Shown one piece after another: positions 10,734 to 18,641 of a DNA stretch of 45,885 bases. The stretch spans positions 1 to 45,885 of the forward strand of contig NZ_MVHE01000043.1 in NCBI RefSeq assembly GCF_002086155.1. Direction: 5' to 3'. Every line of letters begins with the position of its first letter. Position 1 is the stretch's first letter. This DNA is from Mycobacterium angelicum (GTDB lineage Bacteria > Actinomycetota > Actinomycetes > Mycobacteriales > Mycobacteriaceae). The position numbers and the translations under genes are program-made. The notes below the pieces were generated by a model. The model saw only the letters and a program-made list of their open reading frames with translations, searched no databases and was not told where the DNA came from.

Positions 10734-12359
10734 GTGTCAAGCAGACGGAGCAGCGTGTCGGACGCCCCACAAGCGCACGAGGTCGGCCTCCTGACCTACA
10801 CCGGCCGATTAGGCGGCGGTCTTTGGGCGGATGTGCAGCGAAAGCTGCCTTTCTACACGACCGACTTCAAGGACGGGCTGCATTCGAAAGCCGTAGCATC
10901 TGTCAGTTTTCTTTTTTTCGCCTGCCTTGCGAATGCTATTGCCTTCGGTGGCCTCACCAGTGTCATGACCGACGGTGAGATCGGCATCGTGGAAATGATT
11001 GTGGCAACCGCCTTCGGCGGAATCCTGTTCGCGCTCCTGTCCGCTCAACCCCTGACAATTTTGGGCGGCACCGGCCCCATCGTCATCTTCACCGGCCTGC
11101 TGTACACGATGTGCCGGCGTTTCGATCTTCCCTTTTTACCGGTCTACGCCTGGGTAGGAGTTTGGTCGGGCGTTCTCATGCTCGTCCTCGCGGTCACCGA
11201 TGCCAGCGCGCTGATGAGGTTCTTCACCCGCTTCGTCGACGAGATCTTCGCCGTCCTCATCGCCGTCATTTTCATCGTCGAAGCGGCGCGCTCCGTGGTG
11301 TCGCCCTTCACCGCGTCACCGCGCAACGACGCGACCGCCCTGATGACCATGGTGCTGGCACTGGGAACATTTCTGTTGGCCCGCAACTTCAAGACTTTCC
11401 TGCAGACCAGGTATATCCAGCGCAGGTTCCGTGAATTCGTGGCAGATTTCGGACCCACCATCGCCATCGCGCTGATGACGATCTTCGCTTTGGCGTTGCC
11501 GGAGGTCAAGGTGGCGGACGTGGCCATTCCCGACCATTTCGGCACCACCACCGGCCGGCCCTGGCTCGTCGACATGTTCTCGGTGCCCGTCTGGCTGATC
11601 CTCGCTTGCCTCGGGCCGGCAATCCTCGTCACGGTTCTGCTATTTCTCGATCAGAACATTACGACTCGTCTGGTCAACAGCCCGTCGCATGCCCTCCGAA
11701 AAGGTGGGGGCTATCACCTGGACCTGGCTGTCGTCGCCGTCATCACGGCGGTGTGCTCGGTGTTCGGTTTGCCCTGGATCGTGGCGGCCACGGTCCATTC
11801 CCTCAACCACATCAAGAGTCTGGCGACCACCAGACGACCCGTCGAGACGTATCTGTCGCAGGGATTTGGCGCAAACCAGTCTGAAGACGACGACTCCGGT
11901 GCCGAGCGCATTCTAGCTGTCCGAGAAAATCGAGTCTCCCCGCTCGCGATTCATTTGCTGGTCGCGGCCTCAATTTTCATGTTGCCGGTGATCAAGAAAG
12001 TTCCGATCGAGGTACTTTTCGGCCTGTTCCTGTTCATGGGTTTCGCCACCCTCAACGGGACGGACTTCTATGCACGGTTGAAATTGTGGTTGACGGACCG
12101 CAATCTGTACCCCAACACCCACTACGTTCGTCATGTTCCCTGGAAAGTCATCCACGTCTTCACCTTCGTGCAGGTTCTCTGTCTGGTGGTGTTGTGGATC
12201 CTCAAGAGCAGCCCGGTGGGGATCTTGTTCCCCTTATTCATCGCGATGCTGGTGCCGTTGCGCCTTCTGCTCAACAGGTGGTTCCAGGCAGAGCATCTGG
12301 CCTTGCTCGACGCCAATGAGCAAGCCGACGACGAGAGCATGGGGGACTTCCGGCCCTGA
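10734..12359 (+). CDS. SLC4-like bicarbonate/anion transporter (HCO3_cotransp family)
   Basis: A 541-residue polytopic membrane protein with at least ten hydrophobic segments. After a cytosolic lead-in it carries the SLC4-type sequence KLPFYTTDFKDGL and VASVSFLFFACLANAIAFGG (about residues 35-80), then SAQPLTILGGTGPIVIFTG (about 103-121), close to the band-3 pattern in which the Gly-rich segment lines the anion site. A C-terminal block (PIEVLFGLFLFMGFATLNG) also fits. It lacks the large N-terminal cytosolic domain of animal members, as bacterial homologues do. It should move bicarbonate or another inorganic anion across the inner membrane; substrate and coupling are not readable. The GTG start has a GGAAGG site 8 bases upstream. 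It is intact amid decayed genes and lies between two directly repeated IS21 ends. I judge SulP less likely because there is no STAS domain. Confidence 0.82.
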   Translation: MSSRRSSVSDAPQAHEVGLLTYTGRLGGGLWADVQRKLPFYTTDFKDGLHSKAVASVSFLFFACLANAIAFGGLTSVMTDGEIGIVEMIVATAFGGILFALLSAQPLTILGGTGPIVIFTGLLYTMCRRFDLPFLPVYAWVGVWSGVLMLVLAVTDASALMRFFTRFVDEIFAVLIAVIFIVEAARSVVSPFTASPRNDATALMTMVLALGTFLLARNFKTFLQTRYIQRRFREFVADFGPTIAIALMTIFALALPEVKVADVAIPDHFGTTTGRPWLVDMFSVPVWLILACLGPAILVTVLLFLDQNITTRLVNSPSHALRKGGGYHLDLAVVAVITAVCSVFGLPWIVAATVHSLNHIKSLATTRRPVETYLSQGFGANQSEDDDSGAERILAVRENRVSPLAIHLLVAASIFMLPVIKKVPIEVLFGLFLFMGFATLNGTDFYARLKLWLTDRNLYPNTHYVRHVPWKVIHVFTFVQVLCLVVLWILKSSPVGILFPLFIAMLVPLRLLLNRWFQAEHLALLDANEQADDESMGDFRP

Positions 12360-12509
12360 GCTTCGAGGTGATGCAAGACGTCCTGATGCTGCAGTCCGAA
12401 AGACACTGAGCCGACTAAGAATTGGTATTCCACGTGTTGGGCTTGAAGACGGGATACACGCCCGACTTCAGCGGCCTACTGGGCTGTCCGCCGCCATCAC
12501 AGCGTGCAC

Positions 12510-12975
12510 ACCGAACGGCCGACACGTTATCCAAACGCCTACGCGGGGCACGCCTGGACGGCACCTACGAAGACGAGATGCGAAAACTGCACCGCGTCGA
12601 GCTGCTGATCATCGATGATCTGGCGCTCCACCGCCTGGAAGACCACCGAAACCAGCGACTTCTACGAGCTCATCGTCGAACGCCACCGCAAAGCCTCGAC
12701 CATCACCAGTAACCGCGAACCACCCTAGATCCTGACCATGATGGCCGACCCGCTCCTGGCCCAATCCGCGATGGACCGACTGCAATCGGCGGCTTACGAA
12801 CTCGTCGTCGAGGCCAGTCCTACCGACAACGCCAAAAGCCAAAGCCGGTCCCGCCGACTGCGTCGGATTGACTGGTAACCACGCCGTCAGTCACCATCAA
12901 CAGGGCCCGTGACCGAAAGACCAACTGGTCCCATGCTCATGGCAAACCGGTGGTCCCATCACCCTGGCAGGCGAC
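12510..12975 (+). mobile_element. IS21-family istB remnant and right end, copy 2
   Basis: Frames here spell the second half of IstB: LRGARLDGTYEDEMRKLHRV, then the Walker B strand LLIIDDLALHRLE, then SDFYELIVERHRKAST and MMADPLLAQSAMDRLQSAA. The gene is broken by a frameshift after LALHRLE (about 12640), a TAG at 12726-12728 and another one-base loss near 12812. The 3' part from 12793 repeats the end of copy 1. The terminus is at GGCGACA, 12969-12975. The Walker A part and istA are missing. The element is dead. Confidence 0.75.
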
Positions 12976-13191
12976 ATTCACCGAGACGCATCGACCACAA
13001 TCGCGGCTGCGACCCGACCTCGGTGGCAATGGTATGCTCCGCCCCGCTGCAGCAGGGTTCGAGCGCTTCGCGCGTGATCGCCGAGATGATCAGCTTCGAC
13101 TGCTGCGCCTCATGCCGCAAACAAGCATCCAGCGCAGCGGAAACCTTGGCCGTCATAAGTTTCATGAAGGCCAACGCCATTTGATGGAGAG
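12976..13191. other. Unassigned DNA between the IS21 end and vapC
   Basis: The minus strand has a short open frame (about 12959-13180). It contains ALDACLRHEAQQSKLIISAI and, further on, EHTIATEVGSQPRLW. The second piece loosely resembles the start of sugar-phosphate SIS-domain proteins, which would make this a gene cut by the IS21 end at 12975. The similarity is too short to name a function, and I treat the stretch as a possible truncated gene. Confidence 0.3.
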
Positions 13192-13605
13192 CTAGGAGAC
13201 TGCGGCGCCAGGTGATGCGGTTGCCAGGCCGACCGCGCGGCACCCGTCCAATAAGCGGTGGTCATATGTGACGAACGCCCTGAGCTCTCGTTTGATCTGG
13301 GAAGCGGCCGCGAGGTGAATAGCATCGAGAGAGCGTAGTGAAACCGGGCCGATTGTTTCAGCCAGAGCGATCACTGGTTCGGCGAGCGGGACTATGTCGA
13401 GCCCGTCGAGTAGGTAACGGGCACGCTCAGCATGGCCTGGTTGTCCGTATCGGGCAACTACTCTCATCAACTCGACCCGGCCCAGCGCGCTCGTCACGCC
13501 GTACTCACCCTGCCCATTTTGCGTAGTGAGCCAGTTCTGCAGTTCGGGCGTCTCAGGCTCGGCGATGAGCAGCTTAGTGAGGGCCGAAGTGTCTAGATAG
13601 ATCAC
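13192..13605 (-). CDS. vapC: VapC-family PIN-domain ribonuclease toxin
   Basis: A 137-residue PIN-domain protein. The four acidic residues that bind the metal in VapC toxins are present: Asp5 in YLDTSAL, Glu45 in GRVELMR, Asp94 in RSLDAIHLA and Asp115 in TYDHRL, so the nuclease should be active. VapC toxins cleave tRNA or rRNA; the target here is unknown. The GTG start overlaps the stop of the antitoxin gene (GTGA), giving tight coupling. It most resembles, from memory, the VapC46/47 group of M. tuberculosis, but I cannot separate these without a search. Confidence 0.9.
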   Translation of the reverse strand: MIYLDTSALTKLLIAEPETPELQNWLTTQNGQGEYGVTSALGRVELMRVVARYGQPGHAERARYLLDGLDIVPLAEPVIALAETIGPVSLRSLDAIHLAAASQIKRELRAFVTYDHRLLDGCRAVGLATASPGAAVS

Positions 13606-13880
13606 TGCTCGTCGCGCATCTCTTTGAGTACATCGGACAACGTGCGCGGGTGGTCCGGGGCCGGGGTAGCCGTGATGCGCAGCAGGTTTTCTGGACTCCG
13701 CGCCGGAAGTAGGGCACCTGCATTGATCAGTGATTCGCGAGACCGAAGGCCAGCCTGCACCGGGACGAGGCGAGCCACCAGCCGGCCGTTGCTGGTCACG
13801 CCGATCTCCTCACCGGCTTCGACCCGGGCCAGGTAGCGCGACGCATGCTGCCGCAACTCGCGAACTCCGATTGCTTCCAT
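13602..13880 (-). CDS. vapB: VapB-type antitoxin (Phd/YefM fold)
   Basis: A 92-residue antitoxin. The N-terminal part, AIGVRELRQHASRYLARVEAGEE, is the DNA-binding dimer domain of Phd/YefM-like VapB proteins. The C-terminal tail, ending LSDVLKEMRDEQ, is the toxin-neutralising helix. The ATG at 13880 was chosen because the homology starts right after it; an upstream start at 13907 would add nine residues with no support. An 8-bp inverted repeat and a -10-like hexamer lie directly upstream, as expected for an autoregulated operon. It resembles the VapB46/47 group. Confidence 0.9.
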   Translation of the reverse strand: MEAIGVRELRQHASRYLARVEAGEEIGVTSNGRLVARLVPVQAGLRSRESLINAGALLPARSPENLLRITATPAPDHPRTLSDVLKEMRDEQ

Positions 13881-13887
13881 GCTCCTA

Positions 13888-13920
13888 ACGCTAGCACGCT
13901 GTAGCACTCGCTGTGCTACA
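13888..13920 (-). promoter_or_regulatory. Putative vapBC promoter and operator
   Basis: TGTAGCAC at 13900-13907 is inverted as GTGCTACA at 13913-13920, five bases apart, just upstream of vapB. On the minus strand TAGCGT (13893 down to 13888) fits a mycobacterial -10. It ends seven bases before the vapB ATG, so the transcript could be leaderless. VapBC complexes usually bind such inverted repeats over their own promoter. Confidence 0.55.
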
Positions 13921-13924
13921 CGGC

Positions 13925-15391
13925 TTAGGACACCCGGGTCCGGTGCCGCTTGTCATGGGGTGTGACGCCATTTACCCCGCCGATCGACCTCGCGTAGCTA
14001 CCCACCGCGAACGCCACGCCAGAACCCATGACCGCCAGAGCTTCCCGATTGATATTGTCCACCGTGTCCCGCGCGCTCTGATAGTTGGGATCAAACCAGA
14101 CACCCGGCTGCCCACCCCAAAGTCGCGCCTGCACAAAGGTTTTCGTCTGCGAAGCCCCGGTGGTCAGGCCCCCGATCGGCACGCCGGCCACCAGAAACGG
14201 GTGGTAGGCCACCCCGGTGTTGAACGGCATGTCGGCGGGGCGCTTACCGGCCAGATTCAGATAGCCGGCCAGCGTGCGCTCGATGGCGTCCGAGCCCTCC
14301 GGCACGTCGGCAGCCGACACCCCGGGCCCCGGAAGACCGGACTGATCGCCGTCATCGGTGAAGAAACCCGCGTTCGCCGATCCGAGCATGTCGAAGTTCA
14401 GATACAGCGCGATGTCGTTGAGCGCGGCGTTATCCAGGCCGAAGACGTAGTCCATGGCGCCGTTGAGGCCGTTGTGTTCGCCGCCCCAGAACACGAACCG
14501 CACGGCGTTGCTCACCGGTGGCAACGGACCCAGCTGCAGCGCGGTTTCCAGTACCGCGGCCACGCCCGACCCGCCGTCGTTGATGCCCGGCGTATCCCGT
14601 GGGCTGTCCAGATGCGAGCCCACCATGACCACTTCATGGGGCGCGCCAGTCTTGGTCTGCGCCACCACGTTTCGCGATTTGATCTTGAGATTCTCGGCGT
14701 CCAGTACCAGCCGTACCGGAGTGGTGGCCCGCTCCAGCGCGGCAGCCCCGCTGCCGGCGACCACCGCGACCGGCACGGTGAGCTGGTTGTAATAACCGGG
14801 GTTGAACAAGGTGGGCGGGGCGCCCTGATTGCTGGGCTGGCTGACCACGATCAATGCCGCGGCGCCCTTGGCCACGGCGGTGTTCTGCTTGTCGACCACC
14901 GAGCATCGGGTGTCGTCGACCACGGCGATCGCACCCGCCGGCAACGCAGACGGGTAATCGCTCGCGGCGCAGCCGGCGGGTTGTGCAGGCCGGACCGTCG
15001 GGGCGGTCAGCCCCCCGGACGGGGTTCGGATCAGCAGCGACGCCTGGTCGACGGGATAGCTACGGCCGGCCACCGTCAGCGTCGGCTTGCCCTGCGACAC
15101 GGCGGACAACCGTTCGAACTGCGGCGTCGACACTTCAAAGCCCTTGTCGCGCAATGCCTTCGCGACATAATCGACAGTAGCGTCGTGGCCGGGTGTGCCC
15201 TCGGCCCGGTTGCCCTTGTTGGCGTTGGCGATCGCCTGCAGCGCGCGCAGGTGGGTGAACATGCCGTCCGCTGTCACCTTGGCCGCCAGCATCCGGCCTA
15301 GGTCCGGTGCCGCGGCCGGGGGCGCCGGCCGCGGCGTCGAACATCCCGCCAGCAGGCAGGCGAGCACTACCGTCGCAAGCCCGCGCCTCAT
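13925..15391 (-). CDS. LpqL paralogue, M28-family lipoprotein with lost zinc ligands
   Basis: A 488-residue lipoprotein with signal peptide and lipobox LLAGC (Cys16). It has the protease-associated insert and the M28 aminopeptidase fold of LpqL. Of the five M28 metal ligands only His260, Asp272 and Asp334 are kept. The position equivalent to LpqL Glu317 is His306 (FWGGEHNG) and the position of LpqL His448 is Gln438 (PNYQSARD). The presumed catalytic base Glu305 remains. It may bind one zinc, use another chemistry, or act only as a binding protein. Its ATG overlaps the lpqL stop (ATGA), so the pair is cotranslated. H37Rv, as I recall it, has a single lpqL at this locus. Confidence 0.88.
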   Translation of the reverse strand: MRRGLATVVLACLLAGCSTPRPAPPAAAPDLGRMLAAKVTADGMFTHLRALQAIANANKGNRAEGTPGHDATVDYVAKALRDKGFEVSTPQFERLSAVSQGKPTLTVAGRSYPVDQASLLIRTPSGGLTAPTVRPAQPAGCAASDYPSALPAGAIAVVDDTRCSVVDKQNTAVAKGAAALIVVSQPSNQGAPPTLFNPGYYNQLTVPVAVVAGSGAAALERATTPVRLVLDAENLKIKSRNVVAQTKTGAPHEVVMVGSHLDSPRDTPGINDGGSGVAAVLETALQLGPLPPVSNAVRFVFWGGEHNGLNGAMDYVFGLDNAALNDIALYLNFDMLGSANAGFFTDDGDQSGLPGPGVSAADVPEGSDAIERTLAGYLNLAGKRPADMPFNTGVAYHPFLVAGVPIGGLTTGASQTKTFVQARLWGGQPGVWFDPNYQSARDTVDNINREALAVMGSGVAFAVGSYARSIGGVNGVTPHDKRHRTRVS

Positions 15392-16890
15392 GGCTTGGCG
15401 AGCACGTGGCGGGTGCGGTCCCCCATCACTGGAACACCGTTGCGGCCGGTGAGGTCCTGTGCGTACAGACCGATGGCGTAGGCGACGCCACCGCCCTGAA
15501 TCCCCAGCGAGGTGCGATCGATGTGCTCGAGGGTGTCGCCCTTCTGGTGGTAGTTGGGATCGAACGGCTGATCGGCGGTGCCGCCCCACAGCTTGGCCTG
15601 CTCTTCGTTCTTCTTGACCTCGGCGCCGGAGAACAACCCGCCCGACGGGATGCCCGCCAAGGTGAACCCGTCGTAGTCGGAGCGGCCGTCGAACGACGTG
15701 TCCTGCGCGGTCTTGCCCGCCATCTTCAGATAGGCGACCAGCGTTCGCTCGATACCGGCCGAGCCCTCGGGCACCACCGGCTGACCGCGGGCGTCCAGCG
15801 GCAGCGATTGGTCACCGTCATAGGTGAAGTAGCCCGGGTTGGGCGAGGCCAGCATGTCGAAGTTCAAATAGAGCGCTATGTTCTTGAGCGCATCGAGATT
15901 CAACGACTCGACGTAATTCCGCGAGCCGATCAATCCCAATTCTTCGGCTCCCCAGAAACCGAAACGAACGGCGTTGTGCACGTGCGGCGAATTCCCGAGT
16001 TGCACTGCGGTTTCCAGGATCGCGGCGACGCCGGAACCGTTGTCGTTGATGCCCGGTCCCTCCGGCACGCTGTCCAGGTGCGCGCCGGCCATCACCACAT
16101 CGGTGGGTGAGCCGGTCTTGGTCTGCGCGATGATGTTGCGCGCCTTGAAACTCTTGGTGTTCGCATTGAGCTTGACGGTGGCCGGGCCGGATTTGCCGCG
16201 CAACTGAACCCCGACTGACTTGGTGACACTGACCACCGGAATTTTGACGTCGGTGTTGACGCCCAGCGTGCCGCCCATCGACTGCTCGTCGACGTTGTCG
16301 GCGACGATCAGCGCGACGGCGCCCTGCTGCGCAGCGGTCTCTTCTTTCTGGGCGAACTGGCAGTTGCCCCGATCCACCAATACCACCGCGCCTTTTACCG
16401 GCAGCTTGTCGTAGTCGGAGGCAGTGCAACCCGGACTGTCGTCGGTGGGTGCGAACACCAGCGGACCGGTGATTCCCTCCTCCGGGGTGCCAAGGCTGTA
16501 CTCCAGGGCGCGCGCCTCGGCGCTCAGTCCCCCGACGGCCACCTGCCCCTTCTCGGCGTGGAAGACGCGCGCGGAGAACTCCGGTGTCTGCACGTCAAAA
16601 CCACTGTTGCGCAACGTGTTGACGACATAGTCGACGCTGGCTTCATAACCGGGTGTGCCCACCGCGCGGGTTCCGTTGTTGGCGTTGGCGATGTCCTGAA
16701 GTTTCGACAGGTGCGCCATCATGGCGTCGGTACTCACCTTGTTGCGCAACGTGGTGGCGAACTCGGCGGCGGCGGGGTTGCTGGGAGCTGGCTGCGATTG
16801 AGTTGACCAGCGAACGCAACCCATTGCCACGAAAGCAACGATCACGGCAACGGCCAGCACCGCCGGTATCGTCTTTGATTTGTTCGACAT
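15388..16890 (-). CDS. lpqL: Aminopeptidase lipoprotein LpqL (M28 family)
   Basis: A 500-residue exported lipoprotein corresponding to Rv0418. The signal peptide ends AMGC with Cys25 as the lipid site. A protease-associated domain lies at about residues 120-240. The M28 catalytic domain follows, with a full set of co-catalytic zinc ligands: His271 (AHLD), Asp283 (GINDNG), Glu317 with base Glu316 (GAEELG), Asp345 (NFDML) and His448 (NYHQKGD). It should release N-terminal residues from peptides outside the membrane. The ATG at 16890 is preferred to a TTG at 16899. A strong hairpin lies upstream and the paralogue follows with an ATGA overlap. Confidence 0.94.
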   Translation of the reverse strand: MSNKSKTIPAVLAVAVIVAFVAMGCVRWSTQSQPAPSNPAAAEFATTLRNKVSTDAMMAHLSKLQDIANANNGTRAVGTPGYEASVDYVVNTLRNSGFDVQTPEFSARVFHAEKGQVAVGGLSAEARALEYSLGTPEEGITGPLVFAPTDDSPGCTASDYDKLPVKGAVVLVDRGNCQFAQKEETAAQQGAVALIVADNVDEQSMGGTLGVNTDVKIPVVSVTKSVGVQLRGKSGPATVKLNANTKSFKARNIIAQTKTGSPTDVVMAGAHLDSVPEGPGINDNGSGVAAILETAVQLGNSPHVHNAVRFGFWGAEELGLIGSRNYVESLNLDALKNIALYLNFDMLASPNPGYFTYDGDQSLPLDARGQPVVPEGSAGIERTLVAYLKMAGKTAQDTSFDGRSDYDGFTLAGIPSGGLFSGAEVKKNEEQAKLWGGTADQPFDPNYHQKGDTLEHIDRTSLGIQGGGVAYAIGLYAQDLTGRNGVPVMGDRTRHVLAKP

Positions 16891-16930
16891 TGCGCTCAAG
16901 ATTAGACCGCCACGGCGGCTGATGTCGCGA

Positions 16931-16960
16931 AAGCCGCATCCGCACAGGCGGATGCGGCTT
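16931..16960 (-). terminator. Strong hairpin, probable terminator after the DUF2752 gene
   Basis: AAGCCGCATCCGC (16931-16943) and GCGGATGCGGCTT (16948-16960) form a perfect 13-bp stem with a 4-base loop. The hairpin lies between the end of the DUF2752 gene and the lpqL start, both on the minus strand. There is no T run, which is common for mycobacterial terminators. Confidence 0.6.
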
Positions 16961-16978
16961 CGCTGCAGAGCAATCAGA

Positions 16979-17404
16979 TCAAACGAAAAGCGCGGTGAAC
17001 GGTGCGAACGGGAGATTGCGTACCACGAACCAGACCAGTACTAGCGACAGCGCTACTACCGCTGCCCAGCGTCGGTGCTGCCAACTCCTGATTCGTCGAC
17101 CTACCAGGCGGCCATATGTCCAAGTCAGGTAGGCCCACACCAACAGCCCCACCGCCACCAGGCCAAGCGCGTTAAACCTGGCGGCTGCCAATAGATTGCC
17201 ATGCATAAGGCTGTACAGCATTCGCAAGCTGCCACACCCGGGGCAATCGATTCCCAACAAGGCTTTGGTGGGACACACCGGCAGCGGGCCGTTCGGGGTT
17301 GTCGGATCACCCAGCCAGATTGCGGCACACGCCAATGTCGTGGATGCCGCCACCAGTAGTGGCGGACCCAAGCTCAGCGTTGCCGCCCCCTGGCGGGTCA
17401 CCAT
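16979..17404 (-). CDS. DUF2752 membrane protein
   Basis: A 141-residue protein with three to four hydrophobic segments, at about residues 10-35, 70-92, 112-130 and possibly the end. The family signature VCPTKALLGIDCPGCGSLRML, with three cysteines and a Leu-His-Gly-Asn/Asp turn (LMHGNL), is at about residues 43-72. DUF2752 proteins have no established function. The next gene upstream (CD225 family) ends 13 bases before this one and the two probably share a transcript. The pairing of these two families is, as far as I recall, common in actinobacteria. Confidence 0.85.
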   Translation of the reverse strand: MVTRQGAATLSLGPPLLVAASTTLACAAIWLGDPTTPNGPLPVCPTKALLGIDCPGCGSLRMLYSLMHGNLLAAARFNALGLVAVGLLVWAYLTWTYGRLVGRRIRSWQHRRWAAVVALSLVLVWFVVRNLPFAPFTALFV

Positions 17405-17417
17405 CAGCGCACCGGAC

Positions 17418-17750
17418 TTAGTACAAGGTGGTTAGCATCATCGCCGCGCTCTGAGTCCCGCTGTTGAGAGCACCAACCGCCAACAAGATGCCGTAGATGA
17501 CGAACACGATCACGCCGGCCACGGCCGACCAGATCACGAACTTCTTGGCAGCATCCGCAGACGCCTGCGCCTCCGCGTACCGGCCCTGTGCCCACAACCC
17601 GTTGACTTGGGTGGACTTGACGATCGCAACGATGCCAAGGGGGAGGCAGCAGAACAGGGTCACCAGGATGGACCAGACCAGGTAGTTGTCGGGTTGCTGT
17701 CCGGCGGGCGGCTGCTGCGGCGGGTAACCGGGAGGTGGTGGTTGTGTCAT
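17418..17750 (-). CDS. CD225/dispanin-family membrane protein
   Basis: A 110-residue protein. A Pro/Gln-rich N-terminal tail (PPPPGYPPQQPPAGQQ) is followed by the CD225 core: YLVWSILVTLFCCLPLGIVA (first membrane segment), a loop with VNGLWAQGRYAEAQASADAAK, and a second hydrophobic segment. This matches the interferon-induced transmembrane-like fold found in bacteria. The ATG at 17750 has GGAGAATCC in front, a good binding site. Its bacterial role is unknown; it likely forms part of a membrane unit with the DUF2752 protein downstream. Confidence 0.87.
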   Translation of the reverse strand: MTQPPPPGYPPQQPPAGQQPDNYLVWSILVTLFCCLPLGIVAIVKSTQVNGLWAQGRYAEAQASADAAKKFVIWSAVAGVIVFVIYGILLAVGALNSGTQSAAMMLTTLY

Positions 17751-18088
17751 GGATTCTCCAGTCAAAGAAGTTAGCTGGCGTAAAGCGGTGCTTACCATAC
17801 CGGAGAGCCGTCGCTACGGCATCACCAACCGGAAAATAGTCAACTGTGCAAAATGCCCATGCCGTTTCCAGCGGAATCAGCTATGGTCCGGCGCCCTCAC
17901 ACCGGTATAACCCGGCAATAAAATCCATGCCCAGACAGACAATTGCCAGCGGAATATGTTGCAGATCATGGACATAGCTGCCTGAATGCGTATTGACAGA
18001 AAACTCTGGTTTTCCGGCAAGCGACACAAATAGACTCCTGCATGTCAGCGCAGCCGCACCGTCGGTCCGACAACCCTAAGGAGTAAGG
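17751..18088. other. Divergent intergenic region (CD225 gene / secreted protein)
   Basis: These 338 bases separate two divergent genes and are less GC-rich than their surroundings. They hold a strong ribosome binding site, AAGGAGTAAGG, directly before the ATG at 18089. A TTGACA at 17993-17998 looks like a -35, but no -10 at proper spacing was found. No RNA gene or repeat is evident. Confidence 0.4.
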
Positions 18089-18610
18089 ATGTCTCACTTC
18101 ACCAACGCGCTGCGGGCCGCGACGGCTACCGCGCTCATGGGCAGCTTTGCCTGCCTGGGTACTGCCACCGCGACCGCAGACCCAACAGGCAACTCGTCCG
18201 ACGTCAACACCCTGGCCGCAAACCTGTCGAAGGGTTACGGCCTCAACAACTGCACCGCGCAGTCGATTAGCGCCGGTGAACTGGCCGCGCTTTCCTGTGG
18301 GCAGAGCCCCGATTCGGCAGGACCCGCTCAGGCCAAGTACATCCTTTTCGCCAACGCCGACGATTTGGCCGGCTCGTTCAAGGCCAGCATCAAAGACGAA
18401 ACACTGACGGCGTGCGGGGATAGCGGTCAATCGCCGACCACCTGGCATCAGGGCAGCGCCGGCACCACCGCAGGGCAGGTCGCTTGCGGGACGTATCAGG
18501 GCGCCGCCGAGATCATCTGGACCACCGACGCGAAGAACATTCTGAGCTACATCCGCGCATCCAACACCGATGTCCCGGCGCTCTACCAGTGGTGGCGGAC
18601 AAACGGCTAG
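18089..18610 (+). CDS. Secreted mycobacterial protein of unknown function
   Basis: A 173-residue protein with a clear Sec signal peptide and a likely cleavage after ATATA-D near residue 31. The mature part holds four cysteines (NNCTAQ, LSCGQ, TACGD and VACGTY) that could form two disulfides, and ends in a conserved LYQWWRTNG. It resembles a family of small exported mycobacterial proteins and the extracellular parts of some Ser/Thr kinases, from memory. There is a strong AAGGAG site upstream. It stands alone, convergent to the SGNH hydrolase. Function unknown. Confidence 0.8.
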   Translation: MSHFTNALRAATATALMGSFACLGTATATADPTGNSSDVNTLAANLSKGYGLNNCTAQSISAGELAALSCGQSPDSAGPAQAKYILFANADDLAGSFKASIKDETLTACGDSGQSPTTWHQGSAGTTAGQVACGTYQGAAEIIWTTDAKNILSYIRASNTDVPALYQWWRTNG

Positions 18611-18641
18611 CTCAGCCCTGCGGCCCAACCCTCGAAATCGA

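Noticed and set aside
10734..12359. SulP sulfate permease assignment
   Set aside because: There is no STAS domain, and the DFKDGL and GGTGPIVIF segments fit SLC4 better.
10273..12975. Active composite transposon
   Set aside because: Both IS21 parts lack transposase genes and only right ends are present, so it cannot move on its own.
13913..15301. 462-residue open frame antisense to the lpqL paralogue
   Set aside because: Composition typical of a shadow frame. The lipoprotein on the other strand has a signal peptide, lipobox and fold.
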